Assembly (NCBI GenBank): GCA_012841165.1 | Contig: DUVF01000009.1 | Span: forward strand, 1 to 33,219 | Origin: Clostridiales bacterium | GTDB taxonomy: Bacteria > Bacillota > Clostridia > Peptostreptococcales > Anaerovoracaceae | Length of the DNA stretch: 33,219 nt | Direction of reading: 5' to 3' | Shown: one piece after another, positions 1 through 8,400 of the stretch | Layout of the letters: every line of letters starts with the position of its first letter | Numbering within the stretch: position 1 is the first letter of the stretch | Translations under genes and position numbers: made by a program | The notes under the pieces: generated by a model | The model's input: the letters and a program-made list of their open reading frames with translations, nothing else | The model's database searches: none | What the model was told of the DNA's origin: nothing

Positions 1-333
1 ATGGCGGTCGGTGATATCGAAATGCGCGATGCTCTCAAAGTTTTGTGGAAAGAACTGCGGGTCGCTGTTCTGGTCGGCCTCGGGCTCAGCGCCCTCAACT
101 TCGTCAAGATCCTATTGTTTGACCGGCAGACGATCTTGATCGCCCTGACGGTCTGTTTATCCATGCTGCTGATTATCACCCTGGCCAAAACCATCGGCGG
201 CCTCCTGCCCATGCTGGCTCGCCGCATAGGCATCGATCCCGCTTTAATGGCCAGCCCGACCATCGCCTCACTCACCGATATGATCTCCATTATCACCTAT
301 TTCGCGCTCGCATCGTTAATATTGCAAGTTTAG
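1..333 (+). CDS. mgtE: Magnesium transporter MgtE, C-terminal part (5' end outside window)
   Basis: Only the last 110 residues are present, and the reading frame is open to the left edge. The ATG at base 1 is most likely an internal Met, because MgtE proteins are roughly 450 residues and this piece is just the end of the membrane domain. Hydrophobic segments lie at about residues 22-40, 45-66 and 86-108. The segment SPTIASLTDMISIITYFALA resembles the last pore helix of the family, which carries the conserved Asp of the Mg2+ pathway. The family is a homodimeric inner-membrane Mg2+ channel gated by cytosolic N and CBS domains, which would lie outside this window. The stop codon TAG overlaps the ribosome binding site of the next gene, so the two are probably co-transcribed. 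The assignment rests on recalled family pattern only. Confidence 0.8.
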   Translation: MAVGDIEMRDALKVLWKELRVAVLVGLGLSALNFVKILLFDRQTILIALTVCLSMLLIITLAKTIGGLLPMLARRIGIDPALMASPTIASLTDMISIITYFALASLILQV

Positions 334-345
334 GAGGTGCATACC

Positions 346-960
346 ATGTCTAATTTACTTGAACAAGCCGCTCACAACCTGGCCCGCAATGGCTTTACTG
401 TTCACATAGCCGATTCCGAAGCGGAAGCCGCAGACTTCCTCCTGAGGGAAATCCCAACCGATTGGTCGGTCGGTTTCGGCGGTTCGATCAGCCTCGATCA
501 AATAGGCATTTATCCGAAACTGGCGGAACGGGGAAACCCGGTCTACTGGCACTGGCAATCTGTCCCGGGTCTGTCCCGTCAGGAAGTACAACAGAAGGCC
601 TCCACCGCCGACGCCTTCCTCCTCAGTTCCAACGCTATTACCGCCAGCGGCGCCATCGTCAATACAGATGGCTACGGTAACCGCCTGGCCGGGCTGCTGT
701 ATGGGCATCAGCGCGCCTTCATCGTCGCCGGAGTAAACAAACTGGTTCCCGACTTAGACGCCGCCAGAATCCGCATCGCCAACCAGGCGGCTCCCCCCAA
801 CACCCGGCGCTTGAAATTAGAGACGCCCTGTGCTGAAACCGGCTACTGCATGAACTGCGATTCGCCAGCCCGCATTTGCAACGCCACCTTGATTTTACAC
901 CGCCAACCGGGCGCGGTTCCCATCACGGTTTGCCTGGTCAAGCGCACGCTGGGTTTCTGA
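346..960 (+). CDS. LUD-domain protein (LutC/DUF162-like, 'lactate utilization protein')
   Basis: A protein of 204 residues from the ATG at 346. An in-frame GTG at 337 is unlikely to be the start because it lies inside the AGGAGG at 332-337, which sits 8 bases before this ATG. The pattern GFGGSISLDQIGI in the first third, followed by SSNAITASGAIVNTDGYGNR, is typical of the LUD fold (NagB/LutC-like). The C-terminus carries a cysteine cluster (CAETGYCMNCD, then a further Cys in RICNATL), a feature of the short anaerobe-type members of this family. It may bind a metal or Fe-S cluster, but that is inference. The exact reaction is unknown; LutABC-type lactate oxidation partners are not next to it. 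It follows mgtE directly, with the ribosome binding site overlapping that gene's stop. Confidence 0.8.
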   Translation: MSNLLEQAAHNLARNGFTVHIADSEAEAADFLLREIPTDWSVGFGGSISLDQIGIYPKLAERGNPVYWHWQSVPGLSRQEVQQKASTADAFLLSSNAITASGAIVNTDGYGNRLAGLLYGHQRAFIVAGVNKLVPDLDAARIRIANQAAPPNTRRLKLETPCAETGYCMNCDSPARICNATLILHRQPGAVPITVCLVKRTLGF

Positions 961-982
961 TATAAATATTCTCGTATTTATA
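961..982. repeat. AT-rich perfect inverted repeat upstream of gdhA
   Basis: TATAAATA (961-968) and TATTTATA (975-982) are perfect complements separated by six bases. It starts right after the stop of the LUD-domain gene and lies 24 bases before the -35 box of the gdhA promoter candidate. It could be an operator for gdhA or a weak terminator hairpin. It has no GC stem, so a regulator site is as likely as a terminator. Confidence 0.4.
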
Positions 983-1005
983 TGCTATTTATCCCTCTGG
1001 TCGTC

Positions 1006-1034
1006 TTGACTAAAAATTCACATTGTGTTATCTT
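1006..1034 (+). promoter_or_regulatory. Predicted sigma-70/A promoter of gdhA
   Basis: TTGACT at 1006-1011, a 17-base spacer, and TATCTT at 1029-1034. The expected transcription start is near 1041, giving a leader of about 65 bases to the ATG at 1107. The leader contains an A/T stretch with T7 facing A7 (1065-1081). Confidence 0.55.
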
Positions 1035-1106
1035 TATCGTGGGTTAAACCAAAGGCTGATCAACTTTTTTTATTAAAAAAATAATATAACGAAAAGAGGA
1101 AAGAAC

Positions 1107-2450
1107 ATGAACAGCTTAACAGAAAAGTATCTCGACATCGTCAAAAAACGCAACCCCGGAGAAGCCGAATTTCACCAGTGTGTTGAGGAGATTCTCGTCT
1201 CCCTGGAGCCGGTTTTGGCAAAGCATCCGGAATATGAAAAAGCCGGTCTTATCGAAAGATTGATCGAACCGGAAAGAATTATTTCCTTTAGAGTACCTTG
1301 GGTGGATGATTCCGGAAAAGTTCAGGTTAACAGAGGCTACAGGGTTCAGTTCAACAGCGCCATCGGCCCCTACAAAGGCGGCGTAAGATTCGCACCGAAC
1401 GTATATCCCGGCGTAATGAAATTCCTGGCATTCGAGCAGATCTTCAAAAATGCCCTTACCGGTCTCCCGATCGGCGGCGGCAAAGGCGGGGCGGACTTTG
1501 ATCCCACCGGAAAATCTGACGGCGAAGTCATGAGATTCTGTCAGTCCTTCATGACCGAATTATACAGACATATCGGCCCGACCACAGACAGCCCCGCAGG
1601 AGATCTCGGTGTAGGTCCCAGAGAAATTGGTTATCTCTTCGGTAAATATAAGAGACTCGCCAACAGCTATGACGAATCAATCACCGGAAAGCACATTATC
1701 TATGGTGGATTGAACGGCAGAACTGAAGCGACCGGATACGGAATCGTATACTTCGCAGATTGCATGCTCAAGGCAAACGGCGAAAAAATGGAAGGTAAAA
1801 AAGTCGTCATCTCCGGTTTCGGAAACGTTGCCTGGGGAACCACTGAAAAATTAGACGAGCTCGGCGCAAAAGTCATCGCCTTCTCAGGTCCGGACGGATA
1901 TATCCTGGACGAAGCCGGTGTCACGGGCGAAAAGATCGATTACTTCATCGAATTGAGAAACAGCGGAAAGAACATCTGTCAGCCTTACGCAGACAAATTC
2001 CCTGGTGCAAAATTCATTGCAGGCAAAAAACCCTGGGAAGTCAAAGCCGACCTTTACATCCCCTGCGCAATGCAAAACGACATCCAGCTTGAAGATGCAA
2101 AGAACATCGTAGCTTCCGGCGCAAAATTCATGTGCGAAGGCGCGAACATGCCTACCACAAACGAAGCTCTTGAATATTTAATGGCTAACGGCGTCATCGT
2201 CGGACCTTGCAAAGCTGCGAACGCAGGCGGAGTTGCATGTTCGTGTATCGAAATGGGGCAGAATGCCGGTCACACAGTATTCTCACCTGATCAGGTTCAC
2301 GCGCAACTCAAAGACATCATGGTCAATATTCACGACAGCGCAGCTGCGGCAGCCAAAGAATATGGCCTCGGCTATAACCTGGTTGCAGGTGCGAACATTG
2401 CGGGCTTCATGAAAGTCGCCCAGGCAATGATGATGCAGGGTGTTGTATAA
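1107..2450 (+). CDS. gdhA: Glutamate dehydrogenase (hexameric, probably NADP-specific)
   Basis: Reversible reductive amination of 2-oxoglutarate to glutamate. The product has 447 residues, the usual length of the bacterial hexameric class. Visible motifs are the substrate-binding stretch NSAIGPYKGGVRF (about 83-95), the catalytic-lysine region PIGGGKGGADF (about 121-131), DSPAGDLGVGPREIGYL, and the Rossmann loop SGFGNVAWGT (about 235-244). The start is supported by AGAGGA at 1095-1100, six bases before the ATG. The gene is monocistronic: its own promoter lies upstream and a strong hairpin follows at 2492-2530. Its arginine codons are strikingly AGA-rich (11 of 13, with one AGG and one CGC), and the gene looks less GC-rich than its neighbours, suggesting transfer or a distinct expression class. 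NADP preference is inferred from family similarity, not tested. Confidence 0.95.
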   Translation: MNSLTEKYLDIVKKRNPGEAEFHQCVEEILVSLEPVLAKHPEYEKAGLIERLIEPERIISFRVPWVDDSGKVQVNRGYRVQFNSAIGPYKGGVRFAPNVYPGVMKFLAFEQIFKNALTGLPIGGGKGGADFDPTGKSDGEVMRFCQSFMTELYRHIGPTTDSPAGDLGVGPREIGYLFGKYKRLANSYDESITGKHIIYGGLNGRTEATGYGIVYFADCMLKANGEKMEGKKVVISGFGNVAWGTTEKLDELGAKVIAFSGPDGYILDEAGVTGEKIDYFIELRNSGKNICQPYADKFPGAKFIAGKKPWEVKADLYIPCAMQNDIQLEDAKNIVASGAKFMCEGANMPTTNEALEYLMANGVIVGPCKAANAGGVACSCIEMGQNAGHTVFSPDQVHAQLKDIMVNIHDSAAAAAKEYGLGYNLVAGANIAGFMKVAQAMMMQGVV

Positions 2451-2491
2451 TATAATATAGAGATTTATACCGCTTAAAATACGAATCCTAA

Positions 2492-2530
2492 ACAAACAGA
2501 AAGGGTCCTCAAGGAACCCTTTCTGTTTGT
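2492..2530. terminator. Intrinsic hairpin between convergent gdhA and malic enzyme genes
   Basis: Left arm 2492-2508 (ACAAACAGAAAGGGTCC), loop TCAA, right arm 2513-2530 with one extra A as a bulge, giving about 17 paired positions. It sits 41 bases after the gdhA stop. The T-runs are modest on both sides, but the stem is strong in either direction, so it can serve both convergent units. The malic enzyme reading frame runs through it to its stop at 2509-2511. Confidence 0.75.
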
Positions 2531-3762
2531 CTATGAGCACTTTTTTTCATCAGCCTGGCAGCGTTTTTCAATTCTTCTTGGTAGCTGATGTTCAGACGGG
2601 CGACGCCTGATTTTATCGCCGCTTCAGCAACGGCCGCCGCCACTCGCGGACCGACTCTTAAATCAAACGCCGCCGGTAAAACATACTCTTCATTCATATT
2701 GGGAGCAGCAATCTCCGCTAAGGCAACCGCCGCAGCTATTTTCATTTCCTCATTGATGTCCTTTGCTCTAACGTCCAAAGCACCTCTGAATATTCCCGGA
2801 AAGGCCAGTACATTATTGACCTGATTGGGGAAATCCGACCGCCCTGTACCGACAATGCGGGCGCCGGCCGCTTTAGCTTCATCAGGCATTATTTCAGGCA
2901 CCGGATTTGCCATGGCAAACACGACCGCGTCTTTTTTCATAGATTGGACCATTTCTTTTGTAACGATTCCCGGAGCCGATACACCTATGAAGATATCCTT
3001 TTCCCGGACGATGTCTGCTAATGTCCCCTGCTGATTATCAATGTTCGTTTCCTCTGCCAGCAACTCCTTTTCGCTGTTCATACCCTCTTTTCTTCCGCGG
3101 TAGATCGCCCCATTAGTGTCGCAGAGCACGACATCCTTCATCCCCTTGGCCTTCAGCAATCTGGCGATGGCTATTCCGGCTGCTCCGGAGCCATTTATAA
3201 CCGCGTCCACTTTTGCGAACTCTTTACCAACGATTTTAAGAGCGTTGATCAGACCCGCCAATACAATGACCGCTGTCCCATGTTGATCATCATGAAAGAC
3301 CGGGATGTCCAGGTTTTTTTTAAGCCTTCTCTCTATCTCAAAGCACCGCGGCCCACTGATGTCTTCCAGATTGATACCTCCGAAAGCAGGCGCCAGTTTT
3401 GTAATGGTGTCGACAATATCATCGACCTCATGAGCCGCCAAACAAAGCGGAACGGCATCGACTCCACCGAATTCTTTAAATAAAATCGCTTTACCTTCCA
3501 TTACCGGCAGACCGGCTTCAGGTCCTATATCTCCTAAACCAAGAATGGCTGACCCGTCGGTTATTACCGCCACATAATTTCCTTTAATTGTATAATCATA
3601 CACTAAATTGATGTCCCCATGAATGGCCCGGCAGGGTTCGGCGACTCCCGGAGTATAACCAATCGACAGATCGTCCTTATTATTGAGCGGGACTTTGCTG
3701 ACAACCTCCATTTTGCCCTTGTTTTCTTTGTGGACCCGTAAAGATTCTTTTTTATAATCCAT
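2509..3762 (-). CDS. Malic enzyme (oxaloacetate-decarboxylating malate dehydrogenase)
   Basis: Oxidative decarboxylation of malate to pyruvate and CO2 with NAD(P)+. The product has 417 residues, matching the short bacterial malic enzyme without a phosphotransacetylase domain. Motifs in order: [12 protein letters not shown] with the catalytic Tyr at about 36; [20 protein letters not shown]; the metal-binding stretch [11 protein letters not shown]; the Rossmann loop [14 protein letters not shown]; and AMANPVPEI. The start at 3762 follows GGAGG closely. It is last in the fumarase alpha-beta-malic enzyme unit, 32 bases after the fumarase beta stop, which supports a fumarate -> malate -> pyruvate route. 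The last codons (for QTERVP) and the stop lie within the terminator hairpin shared with gdhA, so the C-terminal tail may be shaped by the hairpin. The cofactor (NAD or NADP) cannot be decided by eye. Confidence 0.95.
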   Translation of the reverse strand: MDYKKESLRVHKENKGKMEVVSKVPLNNKDDLSIGYTPGVAEPCRAIHGDINLVYDYTIKGNYVAVITDGSAILGLGDIGPEAGLPVMEGKAILFKEFGGVDAVPLCLAAHEVDDIVDTITKLAPAFGGINLEDISGPRCFEIERRLKKNLDIPVFHDDQHGTAVIVLAGLINALKIVGKEFAKVDAVINGSGAAGIAIARLLKAKGMKDVVLCDTNGAIYRGRKEGMNSEKELLAEETNIDNQQGTLADIVREKDIFIGVSAPGIVTKEMVQSMKKDAVVFAMANPVPEIMPDEAKAAGARIVGTGRSDFPNQVNNVLAFPGIFRGALDVRAKDINEEMKIAAAVALAEIAAPNMNEEYVLPAAFDLRVGPRVAAAVAEAAIKSGVARLNISYQEELKNAARLMKKSAHRQTERVP

Positions 3763-3794
3763 TTTGCCTCCGCTATGCTATCTTGAGTCACTTC

Positions 3795-4352
3795 TCACTT
3801 CTTATATTTCAAAAAGCCGGTTTCATATAAATTATTTCCTTCGCAATCTATAACCACGGTCAGGGGGAAGTCCTCAACTGTCATTTTCTGTAAGGCTTCG
3901 GCGCCCAAATCTTCATAGGCTATCAACTCTACCTTTTTTATACGCTTGGCGATCAAAGCCGCGGCCCCTCCAGTGGCCGCAAAGTAAACGGCGTTGTTCT
4001 TTTTCATGGAAGCAATTACCTCTTCACTGCGCAGGCCCTTGCCTATCATGCCTTTTAACCCTCTCTCCAACAGCGTGGGGGTATAGGCATCCATGCGGTA
4101 GCTGCTGGTCGGCCCGGCTGATCCACTGGCATGTCCGGGAGGCGCCGGCGCCGGTCCGACATAATATACTACCTGACCACTGAGATCTATCGGCAGTTCT
4201 TTCCCTGCCTGAATTGCCTCTGCCATTCTTTTATGCCCGGCGTCTCTTAATGCATAAACCTCGCCCGAAAGCAGCACACTATCTCCCGTTTTCAAGCTGC
4301 ACACGACCTCATCGCTTAACGGCGTCGTGATTTTTTTATACTTTATTGTCAT
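3795..4352 (-). CDS. fumB: Fumarate hydratase class I, beta subunit
   Basis: C-terminal-type subunit of the oxygen-sensitive [4Fe-4S] fumarase/tartrate-dehydratase family, which hydrates fumarate to malate. The product has 185 residues, the normal size of the separate beta chain. Diagnostic stretches are LSGEVYALRDAGHKRM near residue 30, YYVGPAPAPPGHASGSAGPT in the middle, and a following YRMD. It lies 15 bases after the alpha subunit in the same operon and upstream of malic enzyme. The start is preceded by a GAAGAGG-like ribosome binding site. Tartrate dehydratase is the alternative, but the malic enzyme neighbour favours fumarase. Confidence 0.92.
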   Translation of the reverse strand: MTIKYKKITTPLSDEVVCSLKTGDSVLLSGEVYALRDAGHKRMAEAIQAGKELPIDLSGQVVYYVGPAPAPPGHASGSAGPTSSYRMDAYTPTLLERGLKGMIGKGLRSEEVIASMKKNNAVYFAATGGAAALIAKRIKKVELIAYEDLGAEALQKMTVEDFPLTVVIDCEGNNLYETGFLKYKK

Positions 4353-4367
4353 CTCAATGCCTCTTCT

Positions 4368-5213
4368 TTATATTTCTGCCACGGCATGCCTTATGGCGTG
4401 ACAACACAGGTTTACCACGCAAGGCAGAGAAGCCATATGAGTCGGCGCATAATTTATATTTACTGCTAAAGCGGTAGTGGTTCCACCCAGCCCGCCCGGT
4501 CCGATCCCCAGATAGTTTATCTCTTCCAGAAGATCTTTCTCCAACCGGGCATAACGGGGGTCGGCGTTTTGTTCACCGACAGGACGCAGCGTGGCCTTTT
4601 TAGCAAGCAAAGCGCAGCTTTCGATCGAACCGCCTATACCGACGCCTACTATTACGGGCGGACAGGGATTAGGCCCGGCGGCGCGAACAGTTTCGACGAC
4701 AAAATCACGGACGCCTGCCTCACCGGCGGAAGGCGATAGCATTTTCATCTGACTCATGTTCTCGCTGCCGAAACCTTTGGCTGTTACTTCAATTTTAATC
4801 TTATCTCCGGGAACGATTTCCAGATGAATGATCGCCGGGGTGTTGTCCCTGGTGTTTTCCCGATCATAGAGAGGATCATCCACCACAGATTTTCTCAGAT
4901 AGCCGTCGGCATAGGCTTCCCGCACACCTTGGTTGACAGCTGTATTAAAATCGCCGCCGACAATTCTTACATCCTGACCCAGCCAGATAAACAAAATGGC
5001 CAGACCGGTATCCTGACACAGAGCAACTCCCTCAGCGGCCGCTATTTTATCATTTTCAATGATCTGTTCCAAAATCACTCTTCCGGTTTCTGATTCTTCT
5101 GTTTTCAATCCTCTTTCCAAGGCAGCCAGAACATCGGCGCCAATATTATAATTGGCTTTCATGAAGAGTTCTCTGACCACCCTGGTGATCGTATCAGTAC
5201 TGATCTCTCTCAA
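4368..5213 (-). CDS. fumA: Fumarate hydratase class I, alpha subunit (TTG start)
   Basis: Iron-sulfur subunit of the two-chain class I fumarase, 281 residues. Cysteines expected to hold the [4Fe-4S] cluster are visible at about 66 (LCQDTG), 184 (NPCPPVIVGVGIGG) and 270/271 (LCCHAIRHA). The start codon is TTG at 5211-5213. It is chosen because the resulting N-terminus MREI... matches the family and a GAGAGGTG ribosome binding site lies about 7 bases upstream; no ATG exists until residue 18. It is first in a three-gene unit with fumB and malic enzyme. Such enzymes are typical of anaerobes because the exposed cluster is destroyed by oxygen. Confidence 0.93.
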   Translation of the reverse strand: MREISTDTITRVVRELFMKANYNIGADVLAALERGLKTEESETGRVILEQIIENDKIAAAEGVALCQDTGLAILFIWLGQDVRIVGGDFNTAVNQGVREAYADGYLRKSVVDDPLYDRENTRDNTPAIIHLEIVPGDKIKIEVTAKGFGSENMSQMKMLSPSAGEAGVRDFVVETVRAAGPNPCPPVIVGVGIGGSIESCALLAKKATLRPVGEQNADPRYARLEKDLLEEINYLGIGPGGLGGTTTALAVNINYAPTHMASLPCVVNLCCHAIRHAVAEI

Positions 5214-5292
5214 TTAAAAACACCTCTCGCCTTCTCTTCCCGCTATCTTCCCGTTCCTCTGTCTTTTCACCACTTCGTCTTCTCACTTCTCT

Positions 5293-5321
5293 ACTGTAAT
5301 CCTATTTCCCGCTTCTGCCAA
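5293..5321 (-). promoter_or_regulatory. Candidate promoter of the fumarase-malic enzyme operon
   Basis: Read on the minus strand: TTGGCA at 5321-5316, a 17-base spacer, and TACAGT at 5298-5293. It lies about 80 bases upstream of the TTG start of fumA and downstream of the nifJ terminator, so the operon can be transcribed independently of nifJ. The boxes are only moderate matches. Confidence 0.4.
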
Positions 5322-5382
5322 GCTGCCGGTCGGACAATTTTTTCTTTATTGCACAAAACTGCACTCTGCCAGGCACAATATA

Positions 5383-5418
5383 AAAACTGTTGCCCGCTCT
5401 AAGGCCGGCAACAGTTTT
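5383..5418 (-). terminator. Intrinsic terminator of nifJ
   Basis: AAAACTGTTGCC (5383-5394) pairs with GGCAACAGTTTT (5407-5418) over 12 bases around a 12-base loop. Read on the minus strand, the stem is followed by a run of five T and then AT. It lies 76 bases after the nifJ stop, between nifJ and the fumarase operon. Confidence 0.8.
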
Positions 5419-5493
5419 CTGTCTCTTGCTTAAATTATTTTTAAATTGTTCAAAATGCTCCGGCGCTCCGAACAAATTTGTTCTGTCGCCAGT

Positions 5494-8400
5494 TTATTTT
5501 TCCGGTTGATAATCAGCCATTCGGCGGTAGGACTCATAGCGCTCCCGAGCGTCTTTCTCAGCCTTGGCAAACAGCTCTTCCGCCTGATCGGGGAACTCGC
5601 TCAGAAGCGACGCGTAGCGCACCTGATCGAGCAGGAATTCACGATAGCTGGCGGTTGGCGGCTTAGAATCGAGTGTGAACGGATTCTTTCCTTCTTCCTT
5701 CAGCATCGGATTATAGCGGTAGAGATGCCAATAACCGGCCGCGACCGCCTCCTTAATATTTTCCTGTGTTCTGCCCATGCCCTTTTTCAGGCCATGATTG
5801 ATGCAGGGTGCGTAACTGATGATGAGGGACGGGCCGTTGAACTTCTCCGCTTCAATAATCGCCTTCATCAGTTGATTCTTATCCGCCCCCATGCCCACCT
5901 GGGCAACGTACACATTGCCATAGCTCATCGCCATCATGCCCAGATCCTTTTTCTTAGTCCGCTTGCCGGAGGCAGCAAACTTGGCAATCGCCGCAGTCGG
6001 GGTCGCCTTCGAAGACTGGCCACCGGTGTTGGAGTAGACTTCGGTATCAAAGACCAGGATGTTGATGTCCTCACCGGACGCTACAACGTGGTCAAGTCCG
6101 CCATAGCCGATATCGTAGGCCCAGCCGTCACCGCCCAACGCCCATACGGATCTCTTGACCAGATAGTCCTGATGTTCACGAATATTTTTTATGAGGTCGG
6201 CGGCTTCTCCGCTCATTGCGCCGGCTTTATCAAGCGCCGCTATAATAGCGTCAGAAACGGCCCGGCTGATATCACCGTCATTCATACCGGCAATCCAATT
6301 CCGGAAGGCGCCGGCTAGCTCATCAGTCACGCCGATCTCCAGCAGACGCTCCATCGAGCCGCGGATCCGTTCGCGAATCTGGCGATTTGCTACCACCATG
6401 CCCAGCCCGAATTCCGCGTTGTCCTCAAACAGGGAGTTTACCCAGGACGGGCCGCGGCCGTCAAAGTCGGTACAGTAAGGCATGCAAGGCGCTGAAGCGC
6501 CCCAGATCGAGGAACAGCCGGTGGCGTTGCAGATCATCATCCGGTCGCCGAACAGCTGAGTGACCAGTTTGATGTAGGGTGTCTCGCCGCAGCCGGCACA
6601 GGCACCGGAGAATTCCAAATATGGTTTGGCGAACTGGCTTCCCTTGACCGAAGTTTTGGCCATCACTTTATCGCGCGGCCGCACGGACTGGCCGTAGATC
6701 CAGTTTTCCGCCTGATCCATCTGCGACTGCAAGGATCTCATGACCAGCGCTTTTTCTTTAGCCGGACAAACATCGACGCAGTTGCCGCAGCCAAGACAAT
6801 CGAAGGGCGATACCTGCATACGGTAATGCAAATCTTCAAAACCTTTGCCGCTGGCCTTGAGGGTCTCAAAGCCCTCGGGTGCTGCTGCCTTCTCTTCTGC
6901 AGACAACAGGACAGGACGGATCGAAGCATGCGGACAGACAAAGGAGCACTGGTTGCACTGAATACAGTTGTCGATCAACCATTCCGGTACGTGAACCGCT
7001 ACGCCGCGTTTTTCATATGCCGAGGTACCGGATGGGAAAGTGCCGTCCTCCCGACCCACAAAGGTGCTTACCGGCAACGATTCACCTTCCTGTCTGTTCA
7101 TCGGCACCAGTACTTGCTCGATGAATTCAGGAGCTTCCAATTGTTTTTCGTCTTCAGCAACGACGGTTGCCCAGCTTTCCGGAACCGCGACCTCGGTAAA
7201 GCCGGTCGCCCCCCTGTCGATCGCGGCGTTGTTCATGTCAACGATCTTGCCGCCCTTCTTGCCATAGGAGTCTTCAACCGCCTCTTTGAGATAGCTTATC
7301 GCATCTTCCAGCGGAATCACCTTGGCCAGAGCAAAGAACGCCGACTGCATGACCATGTTTATGCGATTGCCAAGGCCGACCTCTTCAGCGATGCTGGTCG
7401 CGTCTATGGTGTATAAGCGTATATTTTTCTCTGCAATATAGCGCTTCATGGCGGCCGGCAGCTTCCGGTCAAGCTCTTCCGGGCTCCACAAGCAGTTCAG
7501 CAGGAAGGTGCCGCCTTTTTTGAGGACCTTCAGCATATCGTATTGATAGACATAGGCCTGATTGTGACAGGCGACAAAATCGGCTTCATCGATCAAATAC
7601 GTTGAACGTATTCTGTCTTTACCGAAGCGCAGATGAGAGATCGTCACGCCACCCGACTTCTTTGAATCATAAGCGAAGTAACCCTGGGCATAGAGGTCGG
7701 TTTTGTCACCGATGATCTTGATTGCGCTCTTGTTCGCACCCACTGTGCCGTCGGAGCCGAGGCCCCAGAACATGCAGCGGATAGTGCTTTCCGATTCACT
7801 GTGGATCAGTCGGTTGACCGACAGCGAGCTGTTATTGACATCGTCGTTAATACCGATCGTAAACTTGTCCTTAGGCTCTGCCTGAGCCAGATTTTCATAA
7901 ACCGCGTAGAGCTGCGACGGGGTTGTGTCTTTAGAACCCAGCCCATAGCGGCCTCCGTAGATTTCGGGAGCATCTTTCTGATTGAAGTACATCGAACGAA
8001 TGTCGAGATACAGAGGGTCGCCGGGCGCTCCCGGTTCCTTTGTCCGATCAAGCACGGCGATCCTCTTGACCGACTTGGGCATGACCGCCCTGAGATACTC
8101 CGGCGCGAAGGGACGATACAGCCTGACCTTCACGAGGCCGACCTTCTCACCTTTTTTAATCAGATAGTCGACGGCTTCCTCAGCTGTTTCGCAGACCGAC
8201 CCCATCGCTATGACTACCCGCTCAGCTTCCGGGTCGCCGTAATAATCAAACGGATGATAAGACCGTCCGGTCAGCCGGCTGATCTTTTCCATATAATTAG
8301 CGACAATCGCCGGAACCTTATCGTAAAATGGCGTACTGGCTTCACGTGCCTGGAAAAATATGTCAGGATTCTGGGCAGTACCTCTGATAACCGGGCGCTC

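Noticed and set aside
5446..6318. Plus-strand open frame of 290 codons opposite the 3' part of nifJ
   Set aside because: It overlaps a conserved nifJ region, crosses the nifJ stop, and has no ribosome binding site or recognisable motif.
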